Part shown: positions 1 to 11,137 of the stretch, piece after piece
How positions within the stretch are numbered: the stretch's first letter is position 1
How the letters are laid out: every line of letters starts with the position of its first letter
Assembly: GCA_015345905.1 (NCBI GenBank)
Contig: JADDTR010000016.1
Coordinates: 66,631 to 130,630 of the forward strand
Reading direction: 5' to 3'
DNA length: 64,000 nucleotides
Source: Aotearoamyces nothofagi
Lineage: Eukaryota; Ascomycota; Leotiomycetes; Leotiales; Tympanidaceae
Translations under genes and position numbers: made by a program
The notes under the pieces: model-generated
What the model was told of the DNA's origin: nothing
Seen by the model: only the letters and a program-made list of their open reading frames with translations
Databases searched by the model: none

Positions 1-734
1 GGCCAGGACCCCAACCTACAAATAGCATGCACCAAAATCCTGCAGCAAGAGGAATGAGCACGCATGCTACACAAACTAGCCCTAAAGCTTCTCATATATC
101 AGAACAACAACGTCAGGGCGTAGTGACTACGCAAAATGCTCAAAACGGTCCAAAACAGAACGGAAAGCCGGCAGCTCCGGCCAAAAAGACTCGTCGGCGT
201 ACAGGCAAGGAATACTTGATCGCAGCACGTCAACGTAGAGAGCAGCAGGAGTATCAGAACTATCATCATCCTCCAGCGCCGGAAGATGAGTGGATTTGTG
301 AATTCTGTGAGTATGAGCGTATCTTCGGAACGCCGCCTGAGGCTCTCATCAAACAGTACGAGCTTAAAGATCGCCGCGTGAGGAAGCAGGAGGCAGAGAG
401 ACGGAGGTTGTTGGAGAAAGCAAAGATGAAGGGCCGAAAAGGAAAGAAAGGCGGCAAACTGGCACCTAAGAATGTTGCGCCTGCACATGACCGGCAATCT
501 CAACAGCAACAGTCTCAGCAGGGATCTGTGCATCAGAGTCAAAGTCAGAGTCAAGGAACGCAGAGCGAGGAATACTATGAGGACGAATGTGATGAGGAGT
601 ACGCACAAGATGAAGCACCACCGTCGCCGCGCTTGCCTACTACTTCTCGGAGACCCGAATGTGAGCTTAGTGATCTCAAGAAGAGTCCAGCCGTACAAGA
701 ACGAGGTGGTACATCGGAGACTTTGGCTAGCTAA
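1..734 (+). CDS. Conserved fungal protein of unknown function, C-terminal part (5' end cut by window edge)
   Basis: The frame is open from base 3 through the first ATG at 27 to a TAA at 732-734, so this is probably the last exon of a gene that starts left of the window. A lysine/arginine-rich segment (KKTRRRTGKEYLIAARQRR) leads into a conserved-looking core WICEFCEYERIFGTPP, with one C-x2-C pair, then a basic helix rich in R, K and E that looks like a coiled coil or nucleic-acid-binding stretch. The tail is glutamine/serine-rich and acidic. I recognise the core as a pattern in ascomycete hypothetical proteins but know no function for it. A single C-x2-C cannot make a zinc finger alone; partner residues could lie upstream. 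It converges on the RhoGEF gene. Confidence 0.7.
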   Translation, partial: PGPQPTNSMHQNPAARGMSTHATQTSPKASHISEQQRQGVVTTQNAQNGPKQNGKPAAPAKKTRRRTGKEYLIAARQRREQQEYQNYHHPPAPEDEWICEFCEYERIFGTPPEALIKQYELKDRRVRKQEAERRRLLEKAKMKGRKGKKGGKLAPKNVAPAHDRQSQQQQSQQGSVHQSQSQSQGTQSEEYYEDECDEEYAQDEAPPSPRLPTTSRRPECELSDLKKSPAVQERGGTSETLAS

Positions 735-1845
735 TAGAACGCGGCTCGTATCTTTCGGTAGAATCAGTGATGACTGAGGATATTCTTCTGGTCCATCTCG
801 GAGACTGTCACTACAGTCAAGTCTTTCTATCCTCAGCACCTAATAGTATTATCCGAGCAGCACTACCTTCTAAGCTCTCATATATTATGTCATTGTGCCA
901 ATCACGTCATGAAGTCCTTTATCAGCGTTGCATGGAGCATTTTGTCAACAGCATTGTTCATCGCATTAGGTCATTAGACAGCATGTTTCATTTTCTTTGC
1001 AGCACCCTTCCCTACCTGCGACTCCAGTCACATCAGATGCATTCATACCAGAAGCGATCCATGGAAATACCAACAAGGACATGCTCTCTGGGGCGGTTCT
1101 TGCGTGTCAGTGCTTGATTAACAGGTGATACATGGTTGGATGAAATAGAAACTGTCGAGTTTTGTAATTAGGCTTGGAAATGACACAGATGCTCTTTCCT
1201 TAATGTGGTCTGCATCGTAGAAAGTCCTGATGTGAATTCTGCATTTCTTATCCCGCCGATCGTGAAGAGGTCAGAGTTTCCGTAGGAGGAAGCTCGGTAT
1301 TGTGATTGCAGTTTCACGATTGTGATTGACTTTTGTATATCTAACATGACTTCTGGGATGAACTCCTGCTTATTGTGATCAGAGACTGAATCGTTGGACA
1401 TTCTATCCGATTTTAACATGTCTAACAGTCACAGAATTCACAAGTTCTTGGTTGAGGGAGCTGTAATCCTCTCAGAGGCACGTCCCAGCTAGGGTGGGTT
1501 ACCTGAAATGGTAGGTTTGCTGATTTATTACCGTGATTACTCGCAGAAGATATCTGCTTATCCTCCCTGCACGGTATATCCCATATAACGCCGAGCACTG
1601 CCAGCTAAACAAGCCAGGGCAGATACGACTCCGCCGCCTGATCCTTCCATACGCCGCCCAGCCAAAATGCGTCATAATTATCATGAGTTACAATGAAGTG
1701 CCATGACATCAGTTCTGAGAGTATCGGCTAAACATCAGCATCAAAGAATATTGCGTACAGCAAGGCCCCTCTGCGGCCCACACCTTTCCATTCTCTGCAG
1801 TGACCCAGCAAAATGACATCCACCGCATAATACACTATTCAACGC
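735..1845. other. Intergenic, convergent 3' ends
   Basis: This is the space between two converging genes. Short open frames occur on both strands, but none has convincing protein composition or splice structure. It probably holds both 3' untranslated regions. I see no RNA gene or repeat. Confidence 0.5.
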
Positions 1846-4800
1846 TCACTCCCTGTGGCCTTCATTTAGCACGAGCTCTAAAACTAGCTGGTTGCCACTA
1901 TACTCAGGATGGCCCATTGCTAGCTTTAGGGATCGCTGATTGTCCTGTCCTACTCCCGGAACGCCGTAATCCAAACACCGAACATCTCGTCCCGCGATCA
2001 CCTGTCTGAGGCGCCCATTCTCCGCATTTCTAACCTCCACAAAGTCATTATCAAAAAGCACAAGATATGCGCCATACATAGCGGCCGTTTTGGCTTTGCC
2101 CACAAACTCTAGGATAACGCTACGACTCACTTCACCGTGCTTATCGACATAGACACCACACTCCTCGTAGCACAAGAGGAACTCGGCATCAGATAAGCGG
2201 AACATTCCCAAAGGTTTTTGGCCAACGAGACGTGCTGCGATGGATGCGATGGATGGCTGTTTGAGATCAGGGATGCTCATGGGGACCTTTTTGTCAAGAG
2301 TAAGTAGCTCAAACCCTCGCGCCGTGGAGACCGCGATGTAAGTGTGAAAGAGATTGATCGTGAAACACTCGGTAGGGATATAGAAATCGTCGAATTCACG
2401 GAAAAACTCGGTATTCCCACCACCGCTTAACCTGGTCCTGCTAAATAGCTTCGACTTCTTCTCACTGGACTTTTGGAAAACGGGCTCGAGGACTTTGAAG
2501 GTTGAAGAGAGCCCTTCGCGCTTCTTGTAGAATACGAGGGTCCTATCTTTCATACGTGCCGTTGCAAAAAAGCTCACGTCTCTAGTACCAGAAAGCTTCT
2601 GGGGAGCACGGCGACCCGAGTCGTGGTGGGGCGCGGGAAAACTTGACACTGGGACCACAACGTCGAGATGGTACGCAATGAGCGACTTGTCAGAGATAAT
2701 AAGACATAAGGAGAACTCTTCCAGTATTGCTATTTGGGTGACACGTAGCATTTGAATGGACTAGAAAGGTTAGTCAGAAATGGACAAAACTATTGGATCC
2801 TAGGAAAACGTACTCTCGTCCAACCTCGAGGATTGGAGACCTCGGACGTGTAAACACCATAGTCAGTACCAATAGCGATCATAGCCTTTCCATAGCATGT
2901 AAATGTCGTAGCGCAGTTGACAATTGCCCTGCATACAGGAGAAGGCCGAGCTCCGCTAAACTCTTTCTCCATTTCCCTAATAGCCCTATCCAATGGGGTT
3001 CCCTTCATAGGAATCCCAGCACCTTTCCCAACAGCCGATGCGACATCATACGCGAACGCACTATCCGCCAAGACTTTGAGTCTAAATGGCTCAGCGTTCT
3101 GCGCAAAGAGTGAGGCGGCATACCTCTCCTTCGCCACGATGATCTTGGCACACCAATCCTGTCGGTTTTGGGCTGTTGGAGCATATAGTGTGTATACTTC
3201 AGATTTCCCCAAATGCTTGATGCGGAATGGGTACATTATTTTTGCATCTCCTTCTAGGTTGGTAGAGGTCACAACCTTGCTAAGAGACGCGCTCGTTGAA
3301 GCAGAGACATTTGTATTTGTATGCTCTAGCGTGCTAGGACGATCTCCAGCAGTGGAAGTTCGAGTTAGCCTTGAGTCCGCCGATGGCTGTGCTTGGCGAG
3401 TAACTGTTGTTACAGCCCCTAAGCCTTTGACTGATGATTTCACCACCGCCTCATCATTTGTGCTTTCGAGAACAAGAAGTTGCATAGGTATTGGCTATTT
3501 TAGAGTCAGTGGAGTTTTCTGAAGCTCATCAATCGCGAGACTTACAAGTTTGGAAACATCATACACCTCCTTTTTTCTCCCGGCACCAGTATCTCGGTGG
3601 GAGACTGTTTTTGCTAGAACTAGGTAATGGTCAAAAAGAATAGCATGAGTCTCTAACCACGTGAACCGATTGGCACCGGCTCGCTGTAAATCACCCTTGA
3701 AGATGAGCTCCCGGCCCAGATGATCCAACTGCAGCTCTACACGTTCCATTCCAGGGCGCAAATAAAGCTTGTTGCTAAGTTCTACCATCTCAACCTTCTT
3801 GGACATCTCGTCCACCTTAGCATCGCATTCTAATGTCACGTTGTTGACTTCATCAATGGCAATAACCAAATTTGCCTTCTCTTCACTATCAAATATGCTG
3901 TGCTTTAGCACTTCCCTCAACATCAATGTGTACTGCTGCAATCTTTTGAGAGGCGCAAAAAGATAGGTATTCCAGTCAAGACGGTCCGATAACTTGTTTT
4001 CACGTGCCTGATCTAGGAACTGTCGAAAGAGTACATTCTTCTCCGCCTCTTTACGCACCAAATACGTGGCTTGTGGGAAGCCCGAAGCGTATTCCAAGTA
4101 TACTTGCCTCGCTTTTCGGATCCATTCACGAAAGATGTCGCTGAACCCAACAATCCAGGGACCCTGCTCTTGCTGGCGATACTTGAGCTGAGCTAGTAGA
4201 TATTCTTCATTTGCTGTTTTAATCGCTTCGACCTTTCCAAAAACTTGTGAGATGAAACGATTGAGCTTTGTTTGCGCGATGATGGGCGGTTGCCAGGACT
4301 GGAGTTCGTCTCGATACAAGACTCGAAGGACATTGAGACGGTCCATATATTTGTCTTCTGACATTATAATCTCATGTAGATTGTTTTGACGTTGGACCTC
4401 CTTTTTATCCGCCTTTTCAATTTGCTCCTTGTCCAACTTGAAGAAAACATGCCAAGGCTCGGATTTTTTAGCGGGTTCTAATGCTTCTGTTTGAAGATTG
4501 ATCTTTTTCAGTGTTCGAGAGCAATGATGAGAATAGCACCGCCCGCGGATTTCTTGTTCATGTAGTTTCGGTGCGTAGCAGCCAGAGCCTGTCAGTTGCC
4601 ACATGACTCCCGAGATCGTTCCTTGGCCAAATTTGACCCACTCTTCATCTCTCACCAGAACACCTGCTTCAAACATTGACTTTACCACGCGGTCACTTAG
4701 AAGCTCGGCGTCTGCAGTATTCATAGTAGGAACTTTGTGGGTGAAAAGGGCCACGAGACACTCAGCAATCGTCTTTTCTCTGAGATCGGACTCGCCCTCT

Positions 4801-7250
4801 CCTGTCTCTCCGCCACACATCTCCTTTGTCCATTCCGCAACTGCGCTCAAAGCCCAGGGTTCTTTACACTTCTTGAAATCAATTGAGCGTAGACTTGTAG
4901 GACTTATCTTTCTACGCCGGCCTAGTGGTAGCGCCGGAAGATCAAGAGGGATTGATGACTGAGGAGTGACGGCATCGAATCCGTCAAGTGATGCTCCTGA
5001 GAGGCCTTGCTGTCTTAGAGCACGCTGTCTGGCCTGCCTCTCTTCCGCGTCCGTCCTCGATCTGACGGGTGGCACAACTTGAGGTGTACTACTATGGCTT
5101 GACAGAGATGCTGACCGAGGCACAAATTGCGTGGTAGGGGTCAACAAATCACGAGGCGAATACGCATCTGGACCATCGGGAGCGTTATATGGCCGAGACG
5201 GGTCGGGACTTGAGCCATACTGGGTTTGCTGCTGATACTGGGTATTTAAGTATGCTCCAGCAGGTAGAAGCTGCGGCGTTCTGTTCTCGGATAATGAAGG
5301 CACAGCTGGGAGTGGGCGGCTTGTTGCAGATGAGCTCATGCCTGGGTGATAGAACATCTCTGGAATATCGTCTCGTGATGGACTTTCACTCCCAGACCTT
5401 CCACTTAGTCGCGAATCTGTCAATCGGGATCCAATGGATGCCCGTTCGTCACCTTCATCAAAGCTCAATCTATGTCCTTGAGATGTGGGCCGTTGAAGGC
5501 CGCCGGTACCGAAGGAATCGACTCGAGAGTCAAAAGCAGGGAATGGATGTATTGTCGTATCTCCAGGAATCGAGTAGTCAGTCATGCCACCAAGCCCTGG
5601 AACAGGTTCGTGTCCGTCAGACCTACGGAGATCATGTGGTGTTGGCAAGGGCCGGCTTTGATCATCCATCTCACTGATGTGCTCGGTATTAAACGTGGTG
5701 ATATCATCGCCGTATGACATGTGGGCATCATAACCGCCTCCGTAGAGTCCCATGTCAATATTGGCATAGTCGCTGTCGCTGCCAGAATCATGAGAAACTT
5801 GAGATGACTGCTGGTGCGAATCGTAGGAACCAAATGCACCTCCATTTTCCCGCCTCGCATCCTGTTCTTCTGCTATACGCATGGCCTCAAGTCCAGCTGC
5901 GGCTTCTGCATCACTCTCGTCATCATCAAAATCGTAAGGAGTCCCCTGGTTGTTCTGATTCAGTGTGGAGGCTGTCGAAGGATAGCGGTCGACCCCTGTT
6001 GAATTTAACGTCGTAGCTCGCGAATCATATCGATATAAATCGCCAAGCTCGCTGTCTAATAGATCACCGTTATGCTGATCACTTCCGTTGTTGCGGTCAT
6101 TCCTTGGCCTAGCAGAGCCTGTCCCAACGGCAGCTTCAATATCCTGATATATCTGCTCTTGTGCACGCTCCTCGGCAGATAGATTATCACGTTCTTCATC
6201 CCATGAATCATATGTATCCTCATCTACGGGAGCACTGGGTAGTGGCCGGAGAGTCGGATGTCGTTGTAAGGTATTAGTTGATAGCTCGCTCGGCGCAGGA
6301 GGGGCGGGGAGGGGATTAGAAGCCTGGCTTGAAGACCCAGACACCCTGGATGAAAAAGAGCTTTGATCATCAAATGAAGAGGAGTATGCACTAATTGACG
6401 GCATTTGGGGCATTTGGGTGTACGATGGATAAGGCTGTGTTGGAGTTCTATAGTCATTCGTTGGGTAACTACCTCCATTAGTCGGATAAGGTGCAGGTGG
6501 TAATGGCGGGGTATAGATGGAAGGTCGAGGAGATAATGGAGCAGAACTGCTAGGAATATAAGGAGAATGCTGCAGAGATTGCTCATATGTGTGCTGCGAG
6601 GCTGGCCGTGTCGGGACAGGTGGAGGAGGGGCATACTGGGTTGGAGACCAATAGTTTCCTGACTGAGGCGTTTGTGGTAATGGGGAGGAGCCATAGGCTA
6701 GATTTTGGGTGTAGTTGGGGAACGTCTGCTGTCGCTGCAATGAAGCTTGCGATTGATAAGCAGCAGGATTATATGGCTGATGGCTGCCAATGCTAGGGCT
6801 GTTATATAGTTGTGGATTATACGGCGTAGATTGTGCTTGAGACTGCGAATATGTGCGCGCAAATTGCTGAGGATTGTACACTGGAGCTACTGGTGTAGAT
6901 GGTGTACCAGACGCTGGCGCTGGTTGATATTGATGTTGGTAGCCTGACAGCGCGGGGCCAGTATTGACATATGGTGCGCGGGCTTGCGATCGGTTGTCTG
7001 CTGTTATACCACCCAGAAACAGCTCGTCGTTCTGCGAAATGCCTCCAGTTCTCTGAGCTCCAGACGTGTTCATCCGTTCCAGTTGGCCACTTCTTGCATT
7101 ATGGTTGTTTTCAAAGAATGGGGCGTCATCCCCGTTGTCGAAGCTCGACTGCCGCTGAAGACCATAGGCCGAGTCCTGTGCAGGCTGCCCTCCATACTGA
7201 GCAGGTGGAACATGGCCATATCTGTTCTGGCCATTTTGACGGAAAGACAT
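1846..7250 (-). CDS. rom2: Rho1 guanine nucleotide exchange factor, Rom2/Rgf1 type (DEP-DH-PH-CNH)
   Basis: Rom2-type factors activate Rho1 GTPase at the plasma membrane, feeding cell-wall integrity signalling and glucan synthesis. Three exons, complement(1846..2760, 2814..3494, 3546..7250), joined in phase 0 by introns of 53 and 51 bases, give about 1766 residues. The first ~770 residues are low complexity, rich in Q, S, P and Y. A DEP domain follows (about 790-890), then the DH catalytic domain (about 945-1140, starting NNLHEIIMSEDKYMDRL), a PH domain (from about 1165, with FKGDLQRAGANRFTWLETH) and a C-terminal CNH domain ending near HPEYSGNQLVLELVLNEG. The splice joining YDVSKL to PIPMQLLVLESTNDEA restores a sequence typical of the family. 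The start is an ATG at 7250. The N-terminal extension looks longer than in the yeast proteins, from memory. DEP plus CNH favours Rom2 over Tus1. Confidence 0.93.
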
Positions 7251-9314
7251 TGTAGGGCATACAAGACTTGAATAGAATGATTCGCAGCCACCAAGCCACC
7301 TCCTCCCATGGGCTCGTCAGAAATGACCAGCTCAGTCACCTAAATCGAGATGCCCAGCTGCGTAGACACATGGGATAGCTCAGCAGCGCCTCTACTATGG
7401 CAGGATATTCGTTTAGAGCCGTGCGCGCTCGCGCTCGCAATCGAGAAAGAGGAGGAGGCCGTGCGACAGAGCTTCTTGGCAGCGGAGTGAGGCAGAGGGG
7501 TTGTACGCCGGCTGGTGCTCAAGAATGGCTCAGCCTGGAGAGAAATATCGGCGGGAAGAGAGAACTGAGCAGAAGACGACAAAATTCGGAGTATTGCTCA
7601 TGGAGCGCAGTCGTTGGGATGTGTGCACGGGGTACCTGTAGCAGCCTCGATGCGACGTGAGAGCTGGACCTTTGATGTGATGGCGGGAGCCAATCAAAGC
7701 TTCGCACTGGTTCGTCTATGTGTTGGAGATGCTGCGGCCAGTGCGGCGTATCCGTAAGGCAGAACGGAGGCGAGGGCAGCAGCGCAGCCAGCCAGCAGAC
7801 GCAACGACAGGTATTCGAATATACTTGCAAGATAGGAGACGGGCAACTGGCAACTGGCAAGGTATTGATTAATATTCTTACGTCGGGGCATGCCGAATCC
7901 CGAATCTCGAGTCTCGAATATCCAAAGGTAGCTATAGATGATAATTCCACAGCTTCGAATCCGACAGCCCAGTGATTATCAGGGGTATCGTAGCAGAGAG
8001 TTTGCGCATTATGCCATTCATCCGTCATTCAGTTAGCGAAGCAAGCTCTACAAGTTGCGAGACATCAATATATGAAATGAATAGGTGCAGTTCGATAATT
8101 CATTCGTATGGCTGTCGGTCAGGCGTCGGACACCAGGTTATTCATCACAGTATCGTGTATATGATTGTGTACTGTGAATTTGCTGCAGGTATCTTTTGTA
8201 CAGAAGTACCTTTGTCTCTCCCGGTGCCACGCTGGGAGGGAGACAAGCTGACAGCCGTACAAGCGCCGGGGCAGGGCGGCTAGTATTATGAGTTACAAGC
8301 CATACTATCCTATCCTATCCGTACATGATGCTATACCCACCACCAGCACTTGCGCTTTGCTCACCTTTCTTTGTTTCATGTATGCATGCTCGCGCACCGA
8401 TTATCGAGTTGTTTCTCACTGCGTTTGCATTACTAAGCTTGTCATTCTTCTTATATTACTCATCCCACTGTCTTCAGTTCTGGTATGCCTGCGGCCTTCA
8501 AGCCCGGTGGAATTCCAGTTTTGCGCTGTCTGTTTGCGCATAGTCGAGACGGCACTGCACTGCTGCGAATGCAGTCAATTCTCGACTTCTTCCTTCCGAT
8601 TCCCTTGGCGCCACTCCTCGCAATCTAAAATAGATCTTTGATAGAGACCGAAACCGAAACCAGAACCGTCCAGACTATCTCATAAGAAGGGAACGAACTT
8701 TCTAGCTGCCCTCCGTTTAATGGCCTGCGCTGCGGCGAGGTGGCGCTGCCCCGCAGTCTGTACGGTCTTCTACAACAGTAGGCGGGAGCGTTCCCGCACC
8801 ACAAGGAAACACTACTCAACTCGCCCTGGGGGATTCAATTGTAGACGTAATAATGGTGATCCGGAATAATAGAGAATTGCGACGACAACCTCGGGTACGA
8901 CACCACTCGGTGTTCCATTCTCAATAATTCCATTACTCTGCTTCCGAAAAGATTCGTGATACCCCAGGCTTTAACAGCCGTCCGATTATTACTATACAAC
9001 AATGATACTGCACTGGCAAAGTGGCTTAAAAGAATGTTTAAATTCTGAATGCTGTCATCGGAAGCTTAAGTCCCCACCCGTTGCTGCGCTTATGAAATCA
9101 TTATGGCGAATACGCTCCAGATCTGCCCCGCTCCAAAGCTCCGAAATCCGCACGGGGAGATAGCAGGTCGCTACTAAAGCCGACTCGCCCACTTCCAGCC
9201 GTGATTCCATCATTTACACTTCTTCTCATAAACTTGCACCTTCTTCGTCAACACTTCTCTGCCATCCAAAATCATACACTGTAGTCTCAGTCCAACCAGC
9301 ATCTAACCGTCAAA
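7251..9314. other. Divergent intergenic region between rom2 and sod1
   Basis: About 2.06 kb separates the two divergent start codons and should hold both promoters. Open frames here are short and lack protein-like composition. A small repeat of CCTAT units occurs near 8306-8320. Nothing else could be assigned. Confidence 0.5.
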
Positions 9315-10246
9315 ATGGTCAAAGCTGGTAAGTCAAGTCTTGCGGAAACACTATCACCCTTCCGAACTGCAAAGGTCCAATGAGGGATCGCTTGGGGCCC
9401 ATTGAGCAAGTTTACCTGCTCGTCCTCCCTGTAAGGAGGCAACCTTGATGGCCACGATCTAACTCGATCAATTCGAGCGCTTCTGACCTGCTCCCCGTTG
9501 GTTATCAGGGCTCTAAGCTCCCCTGTTGTTGCCAATGCTAACTATTCTTTCGCTCACCAGTTGCAACTCTTCGTGGCGACTCAAAGATCACCGGAACTGT
9601 TACCTTCGAGCAGGCTTCCGAGTCCGCTCAAACTACGATCACTTGGGATATCAAGGGCCAAGATCCCGACGCCAAGCGTGGCCTACATGTTCACCAGTTT
9701 GGTGATAACACGAACGGCTGCACATCCGCCGGTCCTCACTGTGAGAGATATTCTCCCTTCTAAACTTGGCTGAACAGAGCTGATGGTATGATTTCGAATA
9801 GTCAACCCCTTCAAGTTGACCCACGGTGCTCCAGAGGATGAGGTCCGCCATGTTGGAGATCTAGGTAAGGAAAGGGTCTAAACGACAACTGTATAAATAA
9901 ATTAACTGAATATGAATACAGGCAACATCACAACCGATAGTGAGGGTACTTCTAAGGGATCTGTCACTGATAGACTCATTAAGCTGATCGGTCCTGAGAG
10001 CGTTATCGGCGTAAGTTCTTGCCTGGATTTATTGTTACTCTACAACACATTATGCTAACCCATAAAAACTCAGCGCACCGTCGTTGTTCACTCCGGAACT
10101 GATGACCTGGGCAAGACGGACCACGAGCAATCCAAGATCACCGGAAATGCTGGTCTCCGACCTGCTTGTGGTAGGGGTTCCCGTTCATTATCTCTCATGC
10201 TATCCTGCTGACAGTCCTTATAGGTGTTATTGGCATCGCAGTTTAA
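9315..10246 (+). CDS. sod1: Cu/Zn superoxide dismutase, cytosolic
   Basis: Sod1 converts superoxide to oxygen and hydrogen peroxide in the cytosol and mitochondrial intermembrane space. The gene is split into six exons, join(9315..9327, 9561..9740, 9802..9864, 9922..10010, 10074..10170, 10224..10246), giving 154 residues, the usual length. Metal ligands are all present: copper H47, H49, H64 and H121; zinc H64, H72, H81 and D84. The disulphide pair is C58/C147 and the active-site arginine is R144 in GLRPACG. There is no signal peptide. The first exon encodes only MVKA plus one base, followed by a 233-base intron, long for this window. Because the exons are short, no single reading frame reveals the gene. 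All splice sites are GT-AG and phases agree. Confidence 0.97.
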
Positions 10247-11137
10247 GCGATCGCACCGGGAATACGATTTAGGGTATGAAGTTTAGGTATTTACTCCACA
10301 GCTTGCTTAAGATATATCAGTCAACAAACGAATAGTCAATGCTTGTCAACTTCTGTGCCTATGTAATAATGCCTACTGAAGCTTCCCCCATGCCCCACCC
10401 TCTCGATAATCAAATGTCGCTTGTCGGCCAATGAGAGTAATTCACAGGATTAATATTAATGCGAACCCCACATTGTGCTTAGTACTAGCCGAATGACACC
10501 TGGATGCCCACACGACACGATATACTTTCATCTGAGGAACTTTATATTCTCATACAATTGGTTCAAATCTATACGAAAGCTACTATCCGCCTCCTATTTA
10601 GATTCTCTGATCTTTCACGACTGGTCACTCTAGACTTTGTTATCCATTCAATCTGTGAGTAAACTTTATTTTTGGCTGGCATAAATCTTTGTGAATGTTG
10701 CAGGCGTAAATTCAATGCCCGTCAAGCACAGCAACAATCAGATCAAGGCGAATTCTCTACATAAAATCGATTAGACCTATTAAATTTCTCATGCCAACAT
10801 GAGAATTCAAACTGCAACTACCCGCACACTCTCATCAACATCACTTCTCCGCTCACAACAATACTCGATCTCAAAACTCCCTCCGTCAAGTCACCTCCAA
10901 ATATTCTATTAGAATAGTGCACTGCACTTCCAACTTATCGGCACTATGGCTCCGGCTGGTGACATCAAGATCGGCTTCATGACAGCCAACAACAGTCGAG
11001 CATTCTCAGCTTCTTCCACCTCGGGTTCTCAGCCTTCACAAGACTCTGCTAACATGCCTGATCCTTTCCCTAGTGCTCGTGTACCAGCTCTTGGAGTTGT
11101 TCGTATCAACTACATATCACCCGAATTGTACGCCAAA
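10247..11137. other. Intergenic and 5' leader of the Tudor-SN gene
   Basis: A plausible 5'-untranslated intron runs from about 10655 (GTGAGTAAAC) to 10703 (TTGCAG). An in-frame ATG at 10946 would extend the downstream protein by 64 residues; see that entry. Confidence 0.35.

Noticed and set aside
767-1117. A 116-codon plus-strand frame after the first gene
   Set aside because: Cysteine/histidine/serine-rich without motif, overlapping the likely 3' untranslated region; no splice connection to the upstream gene was found.
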